This document shows, piece by piece, positions 41,954 to 50,617 of a stretch of DNA of 64,000 nucleotides. Numbering within the stretch: position 1 is the first letter of the stretch; each line of letters begins with the position of its first letter. A program made the translations under genes and the position numbers. The stretch is from the NCBI RefSeq assembly GCF_016722965.1, contig NZ_JAEQNB010000004.1, forward strand, positions 372,001-436,000. The letters are read 5' to 3'. The DNA comes from Tumebacillus amylolyticus (GTDB lineage Bacteria > Bacillota > Bacilli > Tumebacillales > Tumebacillaceae). The notes beneath the pieces were generated by a model. The model did not search any database. It was not told where the DNA came from and worked only from the letters and a program-made list of their open reading frames with translations.

Positions 41954-42046
41954 GAAAAAAATGACGATATTTTGGAACAAAGGTAATGCTTTTTGAAACG
42001 ACAAGACCGTGTCAAGTTATGTGTCCTATTTTCTAATGATCTCTGA

Positions 42047-42193
42047 ACTAGAAAACCCACTGACCACAGAGATGTGGAGCAAGGTGGTTTGCGCTTGTGC
42101 TGCCGCGTGCAGTTCCTGAAGCAGACGGAGAAGGGGAACTTGCGGATCGCGACGTTCCGCGGCGTTCTGTTTGGCTGGCAGCCGGAGGTTTGA
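42047..42193 (+). pseudogene. 3' remnant of an unidentified gene
   Basis: An open frame of 48 codons with no start codon and host-like codon use, ending at TGA 42191; it reads DVEQGGLRLCCRVQFLKQTE and then NLRIATFRGVLFGWQPEV. A terminator follows at once, so this looks like the true 3' end of a gene cut by insertion of the prophage or its cargo. The parent gene is not identified. Confidence 0.45.
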
Positions 42194-42205
42194 ATTGCGT
42201 AGAAT

Positions 42206-42238
42206 AGCCACCCAGTAAATTTGATGGGTGGCTTTCTC
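42206..42238 (+). terminator. Terminator behind the gene remnant
   Basis: 9-bp stem AGCCACCCA/TGGGTGGCT followed by TTTCT. Confidence 0.75.
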
Positions 42239-42322
42239 TAATTCTCTTGATCGAGAATCCGAATTTTTCTTTGTGAGCACTGGAAAATTGAAAAGGCCAC
42301 CCGCTGCCGGATGACCTTTGTG

Positions 42323-42346
42323 CCCGCACCAATCAGACGGGCTTTT
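42323..42346 (+). terminator. Weak terminator-like hairpin
   Basis: GCCCG pairs with CGGGC across an 11-nt loop and is followed by TTTT. Confidence 0.4.
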
Positions 42347-42351
42347 CTTGA

Positions 42352-42531
42352 GAGATTTTTGCGAACAAAAATGCTAACGTAATTGCTAACCAAACAGGGA
42401 ATGCTAACATGAACGCTAACATAACCTACTTAGAAAAAACTGTTTTAGATGATCTAGGCGGTTCTAACCACCCGAAAAACCCAAAGAAAATAAGGAAGAA
42501 TTATTTTAGGTGGTGCAGGATGGGAGTGTAA
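42352..42531 (+). pseudogene. Open-frame remnant, possibly the end of a recombinase
   Basis: 59 codons open after a TGA at 42349; the first ATG is at 42409. It reads EIFANKNANVIANQTGN, then ITYLEKTVLDDLGG, ending KKIRKNYFRWCRMGV. The EIFANKN start resembles the variable C-termini of phage tyrosine integrases, but no catalytic part is present. A weak assignment. Confidence 0.3.
42371..42420 (+). repeat. Four short direct repeats (NNGCTAAC)
   Basis: Copies of (A/T)TGCTAAC or ACGCTAAC begin at 42371, 42383, 42401 and 42413, spaced 12, 18 and 12 bp. They may be integrase arm-type sites at the attachment region, or simply reflect Asn-Ala repeats in the remnant frame. Confidence 0.5.
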
Positions 42532-42541
42532 TGTTATACTA
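42531..42541 (+). promoter_or_regulatory. Extended -10 promoter for the hepS operon
   Basis: TGTTATACT is an extended -10 element; the -35 is poor. It lies about 75 bp before hepS. Confidence 0.4.
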
Positions 42542-42616
42542 ATTCCGACGAAACAGTTTTGCTACAGATGTGTCGTTTTTTCTATGTGTGGGAGTCCGTC
42601 CTAGTAGGAGTTGGAA

Positions 42617-43516
42617 ATGGTGCAAGTACAACATAGAACCGATCTGCAACTTGAAACAGAACGGGAAGTCCGGACGAAGATCTATCAGGAGATGGAACAC
42701 CCCTATCTGTCGCGTTGGATGCAAGCGCCGGTTCTTGAGTCGTTGCAGTTGATCCTCGCAACGGCTATGGCGCGTGCGACCTCTCTGTCTGTCGCGGAGC
42801 GCGATGCGATCGTCGCGACGCTGATGCTGATCTATCACGGGTTGGCCGTTCATGATGAGATTGAGGAGTACTCGGCCCGCGAGGACGAGCGCTACCGTCA
42901 ACTCGGCGTGTTGGCAGGGGTTTTCTATTCGAGTAAATACTACCGTCTGTTGGCGGATGCGGGGCGGGTCGATTTGGTCGGCACGTTCGCACAGGCCATT
43001 CAGGCGATCAATGAGGCCAAGGCAGAACTCGAGCGTGACAAGCTCGACTTCACGATGACGCCGGGCCGTTGGATGGAGTTGCAAGAGACGATTCACGGAG
43101 CTCTGCTGCACACGCTGCGCAGAACGTTCGTGGGAGGCCTTGCACATTGGGAGGATATCGTCACTCATTTGGTTCGTGCCACGATTCTGTCGAAAGCGTG
43201 GCAGCAAGCACCGAAGCTGCCGGTCACCCGCACGTTGGCGAACTTGACGCTCTGGCAACAAGCAAGCGGCGAGGAACGCAAATGGTGGAAGCAACTGGTC
43301 GCGGGCAAAGTGCAGGACCACAACAAACTCGTGTCCCTCCATGTGAAATATGGCACATCTTCAACTCTCTTCCAGCAAGCAGAGGATGAGATCGGGACGG
43401 TGGAACACGCAGTTTTGTTGGCCGATACGCCCGAACTCTTGGAGGAGTTGCGCGTGGTGTTCGACCAACTCACGGAAGTTCAACCGATCGCACGACGCCT
43501 CGGCGAGGAAGCGTAA
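42617..43516 (+). CDS. hepS: Heptaprenyl diphosphate synthase component I
   Basis: 299 residues; ATG 42617 has TAGGAG upstream. All-helical, with the HEPPP_synt_1 layout (MLIYHGLAVHDEIEEY, RQLGVLAGVFYSSKYYRLLA). This regulatory subunit pairs with HepT to make the C35 side chain of menaquinone-7. Order hepS-menG matches Bacillus, where hepT follows; here mqn genes lie in between. It is the first gene on the host side of the prophage. Confidence 0.85.
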   Translation: MVQVQHRTDLQLETEREVRTKIYQEMEHPYLSRWMQAPVLESLQLILATAMARATSLSVAERDAIVATLMLIYHGLAVHDEIEEYSAREDERYRQLGVLAGVFYSSKYYRLLADAGRVDLVGTFAQAIQAINEAKAELERDKLDFTMTPGRWMELQETIHGALLHTLRRTFVGGLAHWEDIVTHLVRATILSKAWQQAPKLPVTRTLANLTLWQQASGEERKWWKQLVAGKVQDHNKLVSLHVKYGTSSTLFQQAEDEIGTVEHAVLLADTPELLEELRVVFDQLTEVQPIARRLGEEA

Positions 43517-43530
43517 GGAGCGCAGCAACT

Positions 43531-44262
43531 ATGGATAAAGCAAACTTTCAAAGCAAGGAAGAGAAAGTCCATTACGTGTTTGAACATATCGCCAAGCGTT
43601 ATGACTTGATGAACTCCGTGCTTTCCGGCGGGTTCCATAAGCGCTGGCGCAAAGTCACCATGCAAAAAATGAACGTCCAACCCGGCCAGTCTGCCATCGA
43701 TGTCTGTTCGGGCACCGGCGACTGGGCGGTTTCTTTGGCGCAAGCGGTCGGACCGACGGGCAAGGTAGTAGGTCTCGACTTTTCGCAGGAGATGCTGCGC
43801 TATTCGTATCCGAAGATCGAAGCGGCGGGCGTGCAGAAGCAAACTTCGATGATTCACGGCAACGCGATGGACTTGCCCTATGAGGACGACACGTTCCATT
43901 TCGCGACCAACGGGTTTGCGTTGCGCAACGTGCCGGATGTCCGCACGGTTCTCGCCGAGATGAAGCGCGTGGTCAAGCCGGGCGGTCTCGTCGTTTCGCT
44001 GGAGTTGAACAAGCCGGTCTGGAAACCTTTCCGGGCTTTGTACTTTTTCTATTTTTACAAGATTTTGCCAATGATTGGCAACTTGGCATCCCGAGATGGC
44101 ATTTCCTATTCGTGGTTGCCTGAATCGCTGACCAACTTTCCGGATCAGCAAGCTTTGAAAAAAATCTTCGAAGACGTCGGTCTTGTGGACGTGCAAGTGA
44201 CGAACTTCTTCGGCGGGATCTGCGCTCTGCACATCGGACGCAAGCCCCAAGAGCAAGAATAG
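43531..44262 (+). CDS. menG: Demethylmenaquinone methyltransferase
   Basis: 243 residues. SAM-binding motif VCSGTGDWAVSLAQ, followed by VVGLDFSQEML and FHFATNGFALRNVPDV, which is the UbiE/MenG signature. It methylates demethylmenaquinone in the last step of menaquinone synthesis. 14 bp behind hepS with AAGGAG before the start. Confidence 0.95.
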   Translation: MDKANFQSKEEKVHYVFEHIAKRYDLMNSVLSGGFHKRWRKVTMQKMNVQPGQSAIDVCSGTGDWAVSLAQAVGPTGKVVGLDFSQEMLRYSYPKIEAAGVQKQTSMIHGNAMDLPYEDDTFHFATNGFALRNVPDVRTVLAEMKRVVKPGGLVVSLELNKPVWKPFRALYFFYFYKILPMIGNLASRDGISYSWLPESLTNFPDQQALKKIFEDVGLVDVQVTNFFGGICALHIGRKPQEQE

Positions 44263-44264
44263 AT

Positions 44265-44882
44265 TTGGCATCTAAAAAGGAATATGTCGTCGGGATGACG
44301 GGTGCGTCGGGGGCGGTCTATGCGATTCGCCTCGTGCAAGAACTTTGCAAAAACGACGCGCACCGCGTCCACCTCGTGCTGACAGACGCCGTCTACCAAG
44401 TGTTTAACTTGGAGATGGGCTGGCCTGTCCCGCACGGGGATCGGGAGTCGATTCCGAACTGGTTTGACATACCGGAGTCGGCGGATCTGCACGTCCATGC
44501 GCCGCGCGACTACGGAGCGCCGATTGCCAGCGGCTCGCATTTGACCGAAGGGATGATCGTCATCCCGTGCTCGATGGGCACGTTGTCGGCGATTGCGAGC
44601 GGGGCGTCCGACAATCTGTTGGAACGGGCGGCCGATACGCATCTCAAAGAGGGTCGACCGTTGATCCTCGTGCCGCGCGAGACGCCTTTTAACAAAATCC
44701 ATCTGAAAAATATGCTCGCCTGCGCCGAAGCCGGCGCCCGAATCGTTCCGGCGATGCCGGGGTTCTACCACCGTCCGCAGACGATGGAAGACTTGATCGA
44801 TTTCGTGGTCGGCAAAGCGCTGGACGCTTTGCACGTTGAGCATTCGCTGTTCCGCCGTTGGGGCGATCGCGAGCAGGAGTAA
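44265..44882 (+). CDS. ubiX: UbiX-like flavin prenyltransferase
   Basis: 205 residues from a TTG two bases behind menG. VGMTGASGAVYAIRLVQEL (FMN-binding N-terminus), ASGSHLTEGMIVIPCSMGTLSAIASG and LVPRETPFNKIHLKNM are the family motifs. It makes prenylated FMN for a UbiD-type decarboxylase. In the futalosine route such a decarboxylase is needed, but no UbiD gene lies in this window. Confidence 0.9.
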   Translation: MASKKEYVVGMTGASGAVYAIRLVQELCKNDAHRVHLVLTDAVYQVFNLEMGWPVPHGDRESIPNWFDIPESADLHVHAPRDYGAPIASGSHLTEGMIVIPCSMGTLSAIASGASDNLLERAADTHLKEGRPLILVPRETPFNKIHLKNMLACAEAGARIVPAMPGFYHRPQTMEDLIDFVVGKALDALHVEHSLFRRWGDREQE

Positions 44883-44905
44883 GTTGGGGGAGGAGAGAGG
44901 TTTTT

Positions 44906-46069
44906 ATGGAAATCATCGGTGCGAACCACCCATTGGCCGACATCTGGGCCAAAGTACAACGCGAAGAACGACTGACGTTTGACGACGGGGTGCGCCTCAT
45001 GAATTCGAACGACCTGGCGTCGCTCGGATACATGGCGAACTTTGTGCGTGAGAAGAAACACGGAGATAAAACCTTCTTCAACACCAACCGTCACATCAAC
45101 CCGACGAACATCTGCCAGACTCTGTGCGACTTCTGCGCATTCGGCGTCCGTATGAAGGACCCGAACGCGTACACGATGACGATCGAGGAAATCGAGCATC
45201 GCATCGACATGATTACCCCGGATGCGACCGAGGTACACATCGTCGGTGGGAACAACCCGTCGCTCAAGCTGGATTATTATGAAAACATCCTGCGTTTGGT
45301 CAAGCAAAAACGCCCGGAACTGCACGTGAAAGCGTTCACCGGCGTTGAGATCGACCATTTCACCCGCGTGAACAAATTGAGCGTCGGGGAAGTGCTTGAC
45401 CGTTTGATCGATGCAGGTCTTGACTCCATGCCGGGCGGTGGCGCGGAGATTTTTGCCGAGGAGCCGCGCTCGATCATCTGCGACCACAAGACCACGGCGG
45501 AACGCTGGTTGGAAGTGCATGAGTACGTTCACAACCGCGGGTTGCGCACGAACTGCACGATGCTCTACAACCATGTGGAGAGCACCGAAGACCGTGTGGA
45601 CCATATGATGCGTCTGCGCGATCTGCAAGATCGTACCGGCGGGTTCCAAACGTTCATCCCGCTCTCTTGGCACCCGGACAACACCGTCCTGATCGAGAAG
45701 TACCCGCATCTGGGCTGGTCGACCGGCTTTGACGATCTGCGTGTTGTCGCAGTGGCACGCCTGTTCCTCGACAACATCGACCATATCAAGACCTATTGGA
45801 TGCAAGTCGGGGATGCCGTTGCACAGACCGCGCTCTGGTACGGTGCGGACGATCTCGACGGCAACGTGGTGGAGGAAAAAATCTACCATGCAGCCGGTTC
45901 CAAAAACTCGCAAGGCATGACCAAGCTCGATCTGGTCAAATTGATCCGTGAAGCGGGCCGTCAACCGGTCGAGCGCGACACCCTGTACAACGTTGTGAAC
46001 ACGGAGTTCCCGGATACGTCGGTTGAGATCAACTCGCAAAACGACGTCGAAGAACTGACGGTGCTCTAA
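44906..46069 (+). CDS. mqnE: Aminofutalosine synthase (radical SAM)
   Basis: 387 residues from ATG 44906 with GGGGGAGGAGA upstream; the longer frame from 44858 overlaps ubiX. The 4Fe-4S motif CQTLCDFC is at Cys70, 74, 77. NTNRHINPTNIC, EVHIVGGNNPSLKLDYY and DSMPGGGAEIFAEE match MqnE. It joins SAM to the MqnA product in the futalosine pathway to menaquinone. Confidence 0.95.
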   Translation: MEIIGANHPLADIWAKVQREERLTFDDGVRLMNSNDLASLGYMANFVREKKHGDKTFFNTNRHINPTNICQTLCDFCAFGVRMKDPNAYTMTIEEIEHRIDMITPDATEVHIVGGNNPSLKLDYYENILRLVKQKRPELHVKAFTGVEIDHFTRVNKLSVGEVLDRLIDAGLDSMPGGGAEIFAEEPRSIICDHKTTAERWLEVHEYVHNRGLRTNCTMLYNHVESTEDRVDHMMRLRDLQDRTGGFQTFIPLSWHPDNTVLIEKYPHLGWSTGFDDLRVVAVARLFLDNIDHIKTYWMQVGDAVAQTALWYGADDLDGNVVEEKIYHAAGSKNSQGMTKLDLVKLIREAGRQPVERDTLYNVVNTEFPDTSVEINSQNDVEELTVL

Positions 46070-46070
46070 T

Positions 46071-46913
46071 ATGGGCGAGATCGGCACCGACCTCCTGCGC
46101 ATCGGGCAGATCAAGTTCACCAATGCGCTTCCGATCTGCCATTTCATCGACCGCAGTTCCCCTCATCATACGTTTTTGCCGGGCGCGCCTTCTGAGCTGA
46201 ATGCTTGGTTGGCAGACGGTACGATTGATGCGGGGTTGGTTTCCTCGTTTGCCTACGCGCAGTTGGCGGATGACTTCGTCGCGTTGCGCGGTCTTTCCGT
46301 GTCATCGCGGGGTCCCGTCGGTTCGATTTTTCTGTTCAGCAAGCGGCCGCTTGAGGAATTGAGCGGGAGTACGGTGTCGCTGACTTCACACTCGGCGTCG
46401 AGTGTGAATCTGTTGCGCATCTTACTCGGGGAAATCGGCGTGCAGGACGTGAACTATGTCACGGAGGAACCTCATCTGCACGAGATGTTAAAAAGCGCAG
46501 ATGCGGCGTTGCTGATCGCCGACCATGCGTTGCGTGAGTCGGTGCTTGATCACGGGTTGTACATGTACGATCTCGGAGAGGAATGGCACAACCGCACCGG
46601 ACATTCGATGACGTTTGCGGTGTGTGCCGTTCCGAAGCGTTTGGTGAAGGAACACCCGGACAAAGCGCGCGCCATCCAGAAGTTGTTCTTGGAAGGCAAG
46701 CGCAAGGGAACCGCCGACATGGAGTCGGTGATTGAGGCTGCGATTGAAATGATGGGCCAGACGAAGGATTTCTGGCGCGATTACTTTGGCAAGTTAATAC
46801 ACGATTTGGATGATGAGTTGGCGGTGGGTGCCAATGCGTACTTTGACGCAGCCTACCGTCATGGACTCTTGGCCAAACCGGTCAAGCTTGAATTGTGGGG
46901 TGACGAATCATGA
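46071..46913 (+). CDS. mqnA: Chorismate dehydratase
   Basis: 280 residues. Periplasmic-binding-protein fold with IGQIKFTNALPICHF, GAPSELNAWLADGTIDAGLVSSFAYA and LLIADHALRES. First committed step of the futalosine route, turning chorismate into 3-(1-carboxyvinyloxy)benzoate. Overlaps mqnC by four bases. Confidence 0.95.
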   Translation: MGEIGTDLLRIGQIKFTNALPICHFIDRSSPHHTFLPGAPSELNAWLADGTIDAGLVSSFAYAQLADDFVALRGLSVSSRGPVGSIFLFSKRPLEELSGSTVSLTSHSASSVNLLRILLGEIGVQDVNYVTEEPHLHEMLKSADAALLIADHALRESVLDHGLYMYDLGEEWHNRTGHSMTFAVCAVPKRLVKEHPDKARAIQKLFLEGKRKGTADMESVIEAAIEMMGQTKDFWRDYFGKLIHDLDDELAVGANAYFDAAYRHGLLAKPVKLELWGDES

Positions 46914-48004
46914 GTTTTGTAAACACGAAAACCACGAAGTTGGATGAAGTGTTGGATAAAGCGTTGCAAGGCGAACGTCTGACCTTGGAAGACGGTCTGG
47001 TGTTGTACGACAGCCATGATCTGGTCAAACTCGGGTGGGTTGCGAACGAGATTCGCAAGAAGCACAACCCGGAGAATATGGCGACGTTCGTCATCAACCG
47101 CAACATCAACTACACCAACGTCTGTGATACGTATTGCCGCTTCTGCGCGTTCTATCGCGGAGAGAAGTCTCCGGATGCGTACTTGCTGTCGGACGAAGTG
47201 ATTTTTGACAAGATCCAAGAGCTGGTTGACTTGGGCGGCACCGAAGTGCTGATGCAGGGCGGCACCCATCCGGGTCTGCCGTTCACGTACTACACCGACT
47301 TGCTGCGCAAGATCAAGCAAAAGTTCCCGAAGATCACCATGCACTCGTTCTCGGCTGCCGAGATCTGGAAGATGGTTGAAGTTTCGAACGGGCTGTCGCT
47401 TGAGCAAGTCATGCGCGAATTGCAAGCGGCGGGTCTGGACTCGCTGCCGGGCGGCGGCGCCGAGATTCTCGACGACCGTACCCGTCTGCGCATCTCGAAG
47501 CTCAAAGAGTCTTGGACGAAGTGGATGGACGTTCACGATGTCGCACAGCGAATCGGCATGAACACCACCGCGACGATGGTCATCGGCTTCGGGGAAACCT
47601 ACGAAGAGCGCATCATGCACTTCCTGCGCGTTCGTGACCAGCAAGACAAAACCGGGAAGTTCACGGCGTTCATCTCGTGGACCTACCAGCCGGACAACAC
47701 GGCGCTCAAGGGCACCCGTGCCACGGCGGTGGAGTACCTCAAGAACACCGCGATCTCGCGGATACTGATCGACAACATCAAGAACTTCCAAGCCTCCTGG
47801 GTCACGATGGGTCCGAAGATCGGGCAGTTGGCGTTGGAATACGGTTGCAACGACATGGGTTCGACGATGCTCGAAGAGAACGTCGTGTCGGCAGCCGGTG
47901 CTCACAACCGCATGAACACGAAGCAACTGATCGACGTCATCCAAGACGCAGGTCGAGTGGCCGCGCAACGTGATACGCAGTACAACATTCTGAACGTTTT
48001 CTAA
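46910..48004 (+). CDS. mqnC: Cyclic dehypoxanthine futalosine synthase (radical SAM)
   Basis: 364 residues. The 4Fe-4S motif CDTYCRFC is at Cys72, 76, 79, followed by EVLMQGGTHPGLPFTYY and SLPGGGAEILDD. It cyclises dehypoxanthine futalosine. Closely related in sequence to MqnE upstream but distinct in the substrate part. Short gap to hepT. Confidence 0.95.
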   Translation: MSFVNTKTTKLDEVLDKALQGERLTLEDGLVLYDSHDLVKLGWVANEIRKKHNPENMATFVINRNINYTNVCDTYCRFCAFYRGEKSPDAYLLSDEVIFDKIQELVDLGGTEVLMQGGTHPGLPFTYYTDLLRKIKQKFPKITMHSFSAAEIWKMVEVSNGLSLEQVMRELQAAGLDSLPGGGAEILDDRTRLRISKLKESWTKWMDVHDVAQRIGMNTTATMVIGFGETYEERIMHFLRVRDQQDKTGKFTAFISWTYQPDNTALKGTRATAVEYLKNTAISRILIDNIKNFQASWVTMGPKIGQLALEYGCNDMGSTMLEENVVSAAGAHNRMNTKQLIDVIQDAGRVAAQRDTQYNILNVF

Positions 48005-48016
48005 GGTGGATTTTTG

Positions 48017-48982
48017 ATGAAGTTGATGGACATCTATTTTTCGCTCAAATCGGATATTGACGTGGTGGAGCGTCGGTTGCACGATGAGGTTCACACGTCG
48101 CAGCGCAACCTCAAAAAAGCTTCCACCCATCTGCTGAAAGCAGGGGGGAAGCGCATTCGACCCATTTTTGTGCTTCTCGCCGGCAAATTTGGGAATTATG
48201 ATGTCGATCGACTGGCGAAGGTCGCAGCCGCGCTCGAGTTGATTCATATGGCGTCCCTCGTTCACGATGATGTCATCGACGATGCTGCGTTGCGGCGCGG
48301 GAACCCGACCGTGAAATCCGAGTGGGGCAACCGGATGGCGATGTACGCGGGCGATTTCATTTTCGCCCGATCTCTGGTCTTGTTGTCGGAACTGCCAAAC
48401 GTACAAGTCCATCAACTGCTTTCGAAGTCGATTGTCAGCATGTGTGAAGGCGAGATTGAACAGATTCGCGATTTCTACAACGTGGATCAGAACTTGCGCA
48501 CGTACTTGCGCCGCATCAAGCGCAAGACGGCGCTCCTGCTGTCCGTTTCCACAACCCTCGGGGCGATGGTGGCGGACTGCAAGCGGGAGACCGTTCATGC
48601 ACTGGAGCGGTTCGGCTATTACGCCGGAATGGCGTTCCAGATCATCGACGACATCCTCGACTTGACCGCTACGTCCAAGAAGCTCGGCAAACCGGTCGGC
48701 AACGACCTGCGCCAAGGCAACTTGACGTTGCCGGTGCTGTACGCGTTGCAACACGCGCCGGAGCGCGACGTGTTGCGTGCGAACATCCACCGCGACATGA
48801 CGGAGGCCCAAGCCCTGGAATCGATCTCCATCGTGCGTGCGTCCGGCGGGTTGGAATACGCCCATCGGATGGCAGATCGCTACATGGAAAAGTGTCTGGA
48901 AGCGTTGGAGTTGCTCCCGAAGATCGAAGCAACCCGCCAGTTGACGGCGATTGCACACTTTATCAACGAACGCGACCACTAA
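48017..48982 (+). CDS. hepT: Heptaprenyl diphosphate synthase component II
   Basis: 321 residues from ATG 48017 (AAGGTGGA upstream; TTG 48014 is out as it overlaps). The two Asp-rich motifs LVHDDVIDD and IIDDILDLT of trans-prenyltransferases are present, with GGKRIRP before them. Catalytic partner of HepS. A terminator overlaps its stop codon. Confidence 0.95.
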   Translation: MKLMDIYFSLKSDIDVVERRLHDEVHTSQRNLKKASTHLLKAGGKRIRPIFVLLAGKFGNYDVDRLAKVAAALELIHMASLVHDDVIDDAALRRGNPTVKSEWGNRMAMYAGDFIFARSLVLLSELPNVQVHQLLSKSIVSMCEGEIEQIRDFYNVDQNLRTYLRRIKRKTALLLSVSTTLGAMVADCKRETVHALERFGYYAGMAFQIIDDILDLTATSKKLGKPVGNDLRQGNLTLPVLYALQHAPERDVLRANIHRDMTEAQALESISIVRASGGLEYAHRMADRYMEKCLEALELLPKIEATRQLTAIAHFINERDH

Positions 48983-49000
48983 GGGTGGTCGCGTTTTTTT
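48970..49000 (+). terminator. Terminator at end of the menaquinone operon
   Basis: 10-bp stem ACGCGACCAC/GTGGTCGCGT followed by seven T; it includes the hepT stop codon. Confidence 0.9.
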
Positions 49001-49012
49001 ACAGTGCGTGAC

Positions 49013-49041
49013 TTGCTTCTGGAGGGCTCCCTTGGTAAAAT
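49013..49041 (+). promoter_or_regulatory. Sigma-A promoter of ndk
   Basis: TTGCTT and TAAAAT with a 17-bp spacer, 62 bp before the ndk start. Confidence 0.7.
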
Positions 49042-49102
49042 GGACAAGGATTGTCACAGCGACAAGCACAAAGTGATACATAACGAAGGAGTGTTTAACC
49101 CA

Positions 49103-49549
49103 ATGGCAGTTGAAAGAACTTTCCTCATGGTAAAACCGGACGGCGTACAACGCGGTCTCATCGGTGAAATCGTTTCCCGTTTCGAGAAAAAAGGCTTCAA
49201 ACTTCTCAACGCGAAACTGATCCAAGTTTCCGAAGAACTCGCGAAGTCCCACTACGCTGAGCTCTCCGACAAGCCGTTCTTCGGCGAACTGACCGGTTTC
49301 ATCACTTCCTCCCCGGTATTTGGCATGGTATGGGAAGGCGAAGGCGTCATCGCAACCGCTCGTGCGATGATGGGCGCTACCAACCCGGCAAGCGCTGCTC
49401 CGGGCACCATCCGCAACGACTACGCGATCTCCGTTGGCATGAACATCATCCACGGTTCCGACTCCCCGGAAAACGCAGAGCGCGAAATCGGCCTGTGGTT
49501 CGGCGGCGAAACCCTCTCCTACGACAAAGCGATCAACAAGTGGATCTAA
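49103..49549 (+). CDS. ndk: Nucleoside diphosphate kinase
   Basis: 148 residues from ATG 49103 with GAAGGAG about 12 nt upstream. [19 protein letters not shown] and [20 protein letters not shown] (active His in IIHGSD) are diagnostic. It balances NTP and dNTP pools. Own promoter and terminator. Confidence 0.97.
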   Translation: MAVERTFLMVKPDGVQRGLIGEIVSRFEKKGFKLLNAKLIQVSEELAKSHYAELSDKPFFGELTGFITSSPVFGMVWEGEGVIATARAMMGATNPASAAPGTIRNDYAISVGMNIIHGSDSPENAEREIGLWFGGETLSYDKAINKWI

Positions 49550-49570
49550 TCCACCATGCTTGAGAAAAGA

Positions 49571-49607
49571 GCCTGTATCCGCACACTGCGGGTACAGGCT
49601 TTTTTTG
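49571..49607. terminator. Terminator of ndk, between convergent genes
   Basis: 13-bp stem GCCTGTATCCGCA/TGCGGGTACAGGC with one wobble pair and a T-run. Confidence 0.9.
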
Positions 49608-49619
49608 CCTACAGGGGTC

Positions 49620-50528
49620 TTAGCTCTGCAAATACTCCCGCAGTTTCGGCAACGCCTCGCGTGTGGCATCCCGTCCGGCTTGGATGCAGTATTCGATCTT
49701 GTCAAACGACGTCCAGCCCACGTCCGTGATGGCGGGAGAGATTGCAAACAATTTGTCATCTTGCAGTTGCATCGCCGTCAACTCCGACACGAGAATGTCC
49801 CAACTGCGCATGAACACGTCGAAAAAAGTCCGCACCGTGCCGTGACTCATCTCGGAGCGCAGCAGGTCGACGACGATCACGCGGTCACAGCCGGCCTGAA
49901 ACAGCAGATCGGCGGGGATGTTCGTGCGAATCGCGCCGTCGATCAAGATGCGGTCGTTGATCTTGCGCGGTGTGAAGACGCCCGGCATCGAGCAGGAGGC
50001 ACGCACACAGGCCGCCTTGAACTGGGGGTCGGACTTCATCTCATGGAACACGGTCGAGGACACGGCGTATTCGGAGCGGGGGAGATAGCCGTCGGTGAAC
50101 ACGACCGCTTCGGTGGTGTAGAGATCGACGGTCGTGACGAGCAGGGGGATTGGTTTGTGCGTCGGGGCGAGCGTGTAGAGCTGGCTGAGATAGCGTTCAA
50201 AATTGGTGCCGCGGATGAAGCCGTTGGGCACGAGGCGCGCGAGGTCTTTGTACCAACCGAAGAGATAGAGAGGCAGGACGCCGACAAAGCGCAACGCCCC
50301 CCAAGCGTTCGTGGACCAGTCGACGAGCTTGCGGCCGGGGAAGGAGGTCGCGATCATCTGCAGGGTGTGTGGAGACAGCCCGTGGGCGTACAGAGACGCG
50401 ATGATCGAGCCGGCGCTGGACCCTGCGATCATGTCCGGCTTGATGCCCGCTTCGTGCAAAACGTCCAGCACGCCGATGTGGGCGGCTCCGCGCAGGGTGC
50501 CGCCGCTCAGTGCAAGACCTATTTTCAT
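49620..50528 (-). CDS. Patatin-like phospholipase
   Basis: 302 residues. Oxyanion motif LSGGTLRGAAHIGV, nucleophile GSSAGS (Ser38) and the Asp in ILIDGAIRTNIP complete the Ser-Asp dyad of the RssA/patatin family. No signal peptide. Probably hydrolyses membrane lipids. It sits on the minus strand between ndk and cheR, splitting an order that is contiguous in Bacillus. Confidence 0.9.
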   Translation of the reverse strand: MKIGLALSGGTLRGAAHIGVLDVLHEAGIKPDMIAGSSAGSIIASLYAHGLSPHTLQMIATSFPGRKLVDWSTNAWGALRFVGVLPLYLFGWYKDLARLVPNGFIRGTNFERYLSQLYTLAPTHKPIPLLVTTVDLYTTEAVVFTDGYLPRSEYAVSSTVFHEMKSDPQFKAACVRASCSMPGVFTPRKINDRILIDGAIRTNIPADLLFQAGCDRVIVVDLLRSEMSHGTVRTFFDVFMRSWDILVSELTAMQLQDDKLFAISPAITDVGWTSFDKIEYCIQAGRDATREALPKLREYLQS

Positions 50529-50617
50529 GTCATGATCAGCTCCTAAGCAGGAAATTCGACAAACAGGGCGAATAAATTGGTCGATGACGCCTGTTGGAAG
50601 AGCAAGGGGGAAAATGA

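Larger units (their letters stand above)
1..42000. mobile_element. Prophage, contractile-tailed (Mu-like head, PBSX-like tail), left end outside window
   Basis: Continuous phage gene content runs from the left edge to the lysis cassette at 37.8 kb, then AT-rich cargo to about 41.9 kb. Terminase, portal, capsid, sheath, tube, tape measure, baseplate, fibre and lysis genes are all present and intact, so the late region could be functional. No integrase, repressor or replication gene is seen; if present they lie left of the window. The right boundary is not pinned down: it falls between the AAA+ gene promoter near 41.9 kb and hepS at 42.6 kb. Confidence 0.9.

Noticed and set aside
42371-42420. 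Iterons of a plasmid-type origin
   Set aside because: Only four short copies with uneven spacing and no replication gene nearby; attachment-site or coding explanations are simpler.
46859-49759. 966-codon open frame on the minus strand
   Set aside because: It covers mqnC, hepT and ndk antisense; composition is an artefact of codon bias in those genes.
49560-50546. 328-codon open frame on the plus strand
   Set aside because: It is the reverse complement shadow of the patatin gene, whose motifs are clear, and has no ribosome site.
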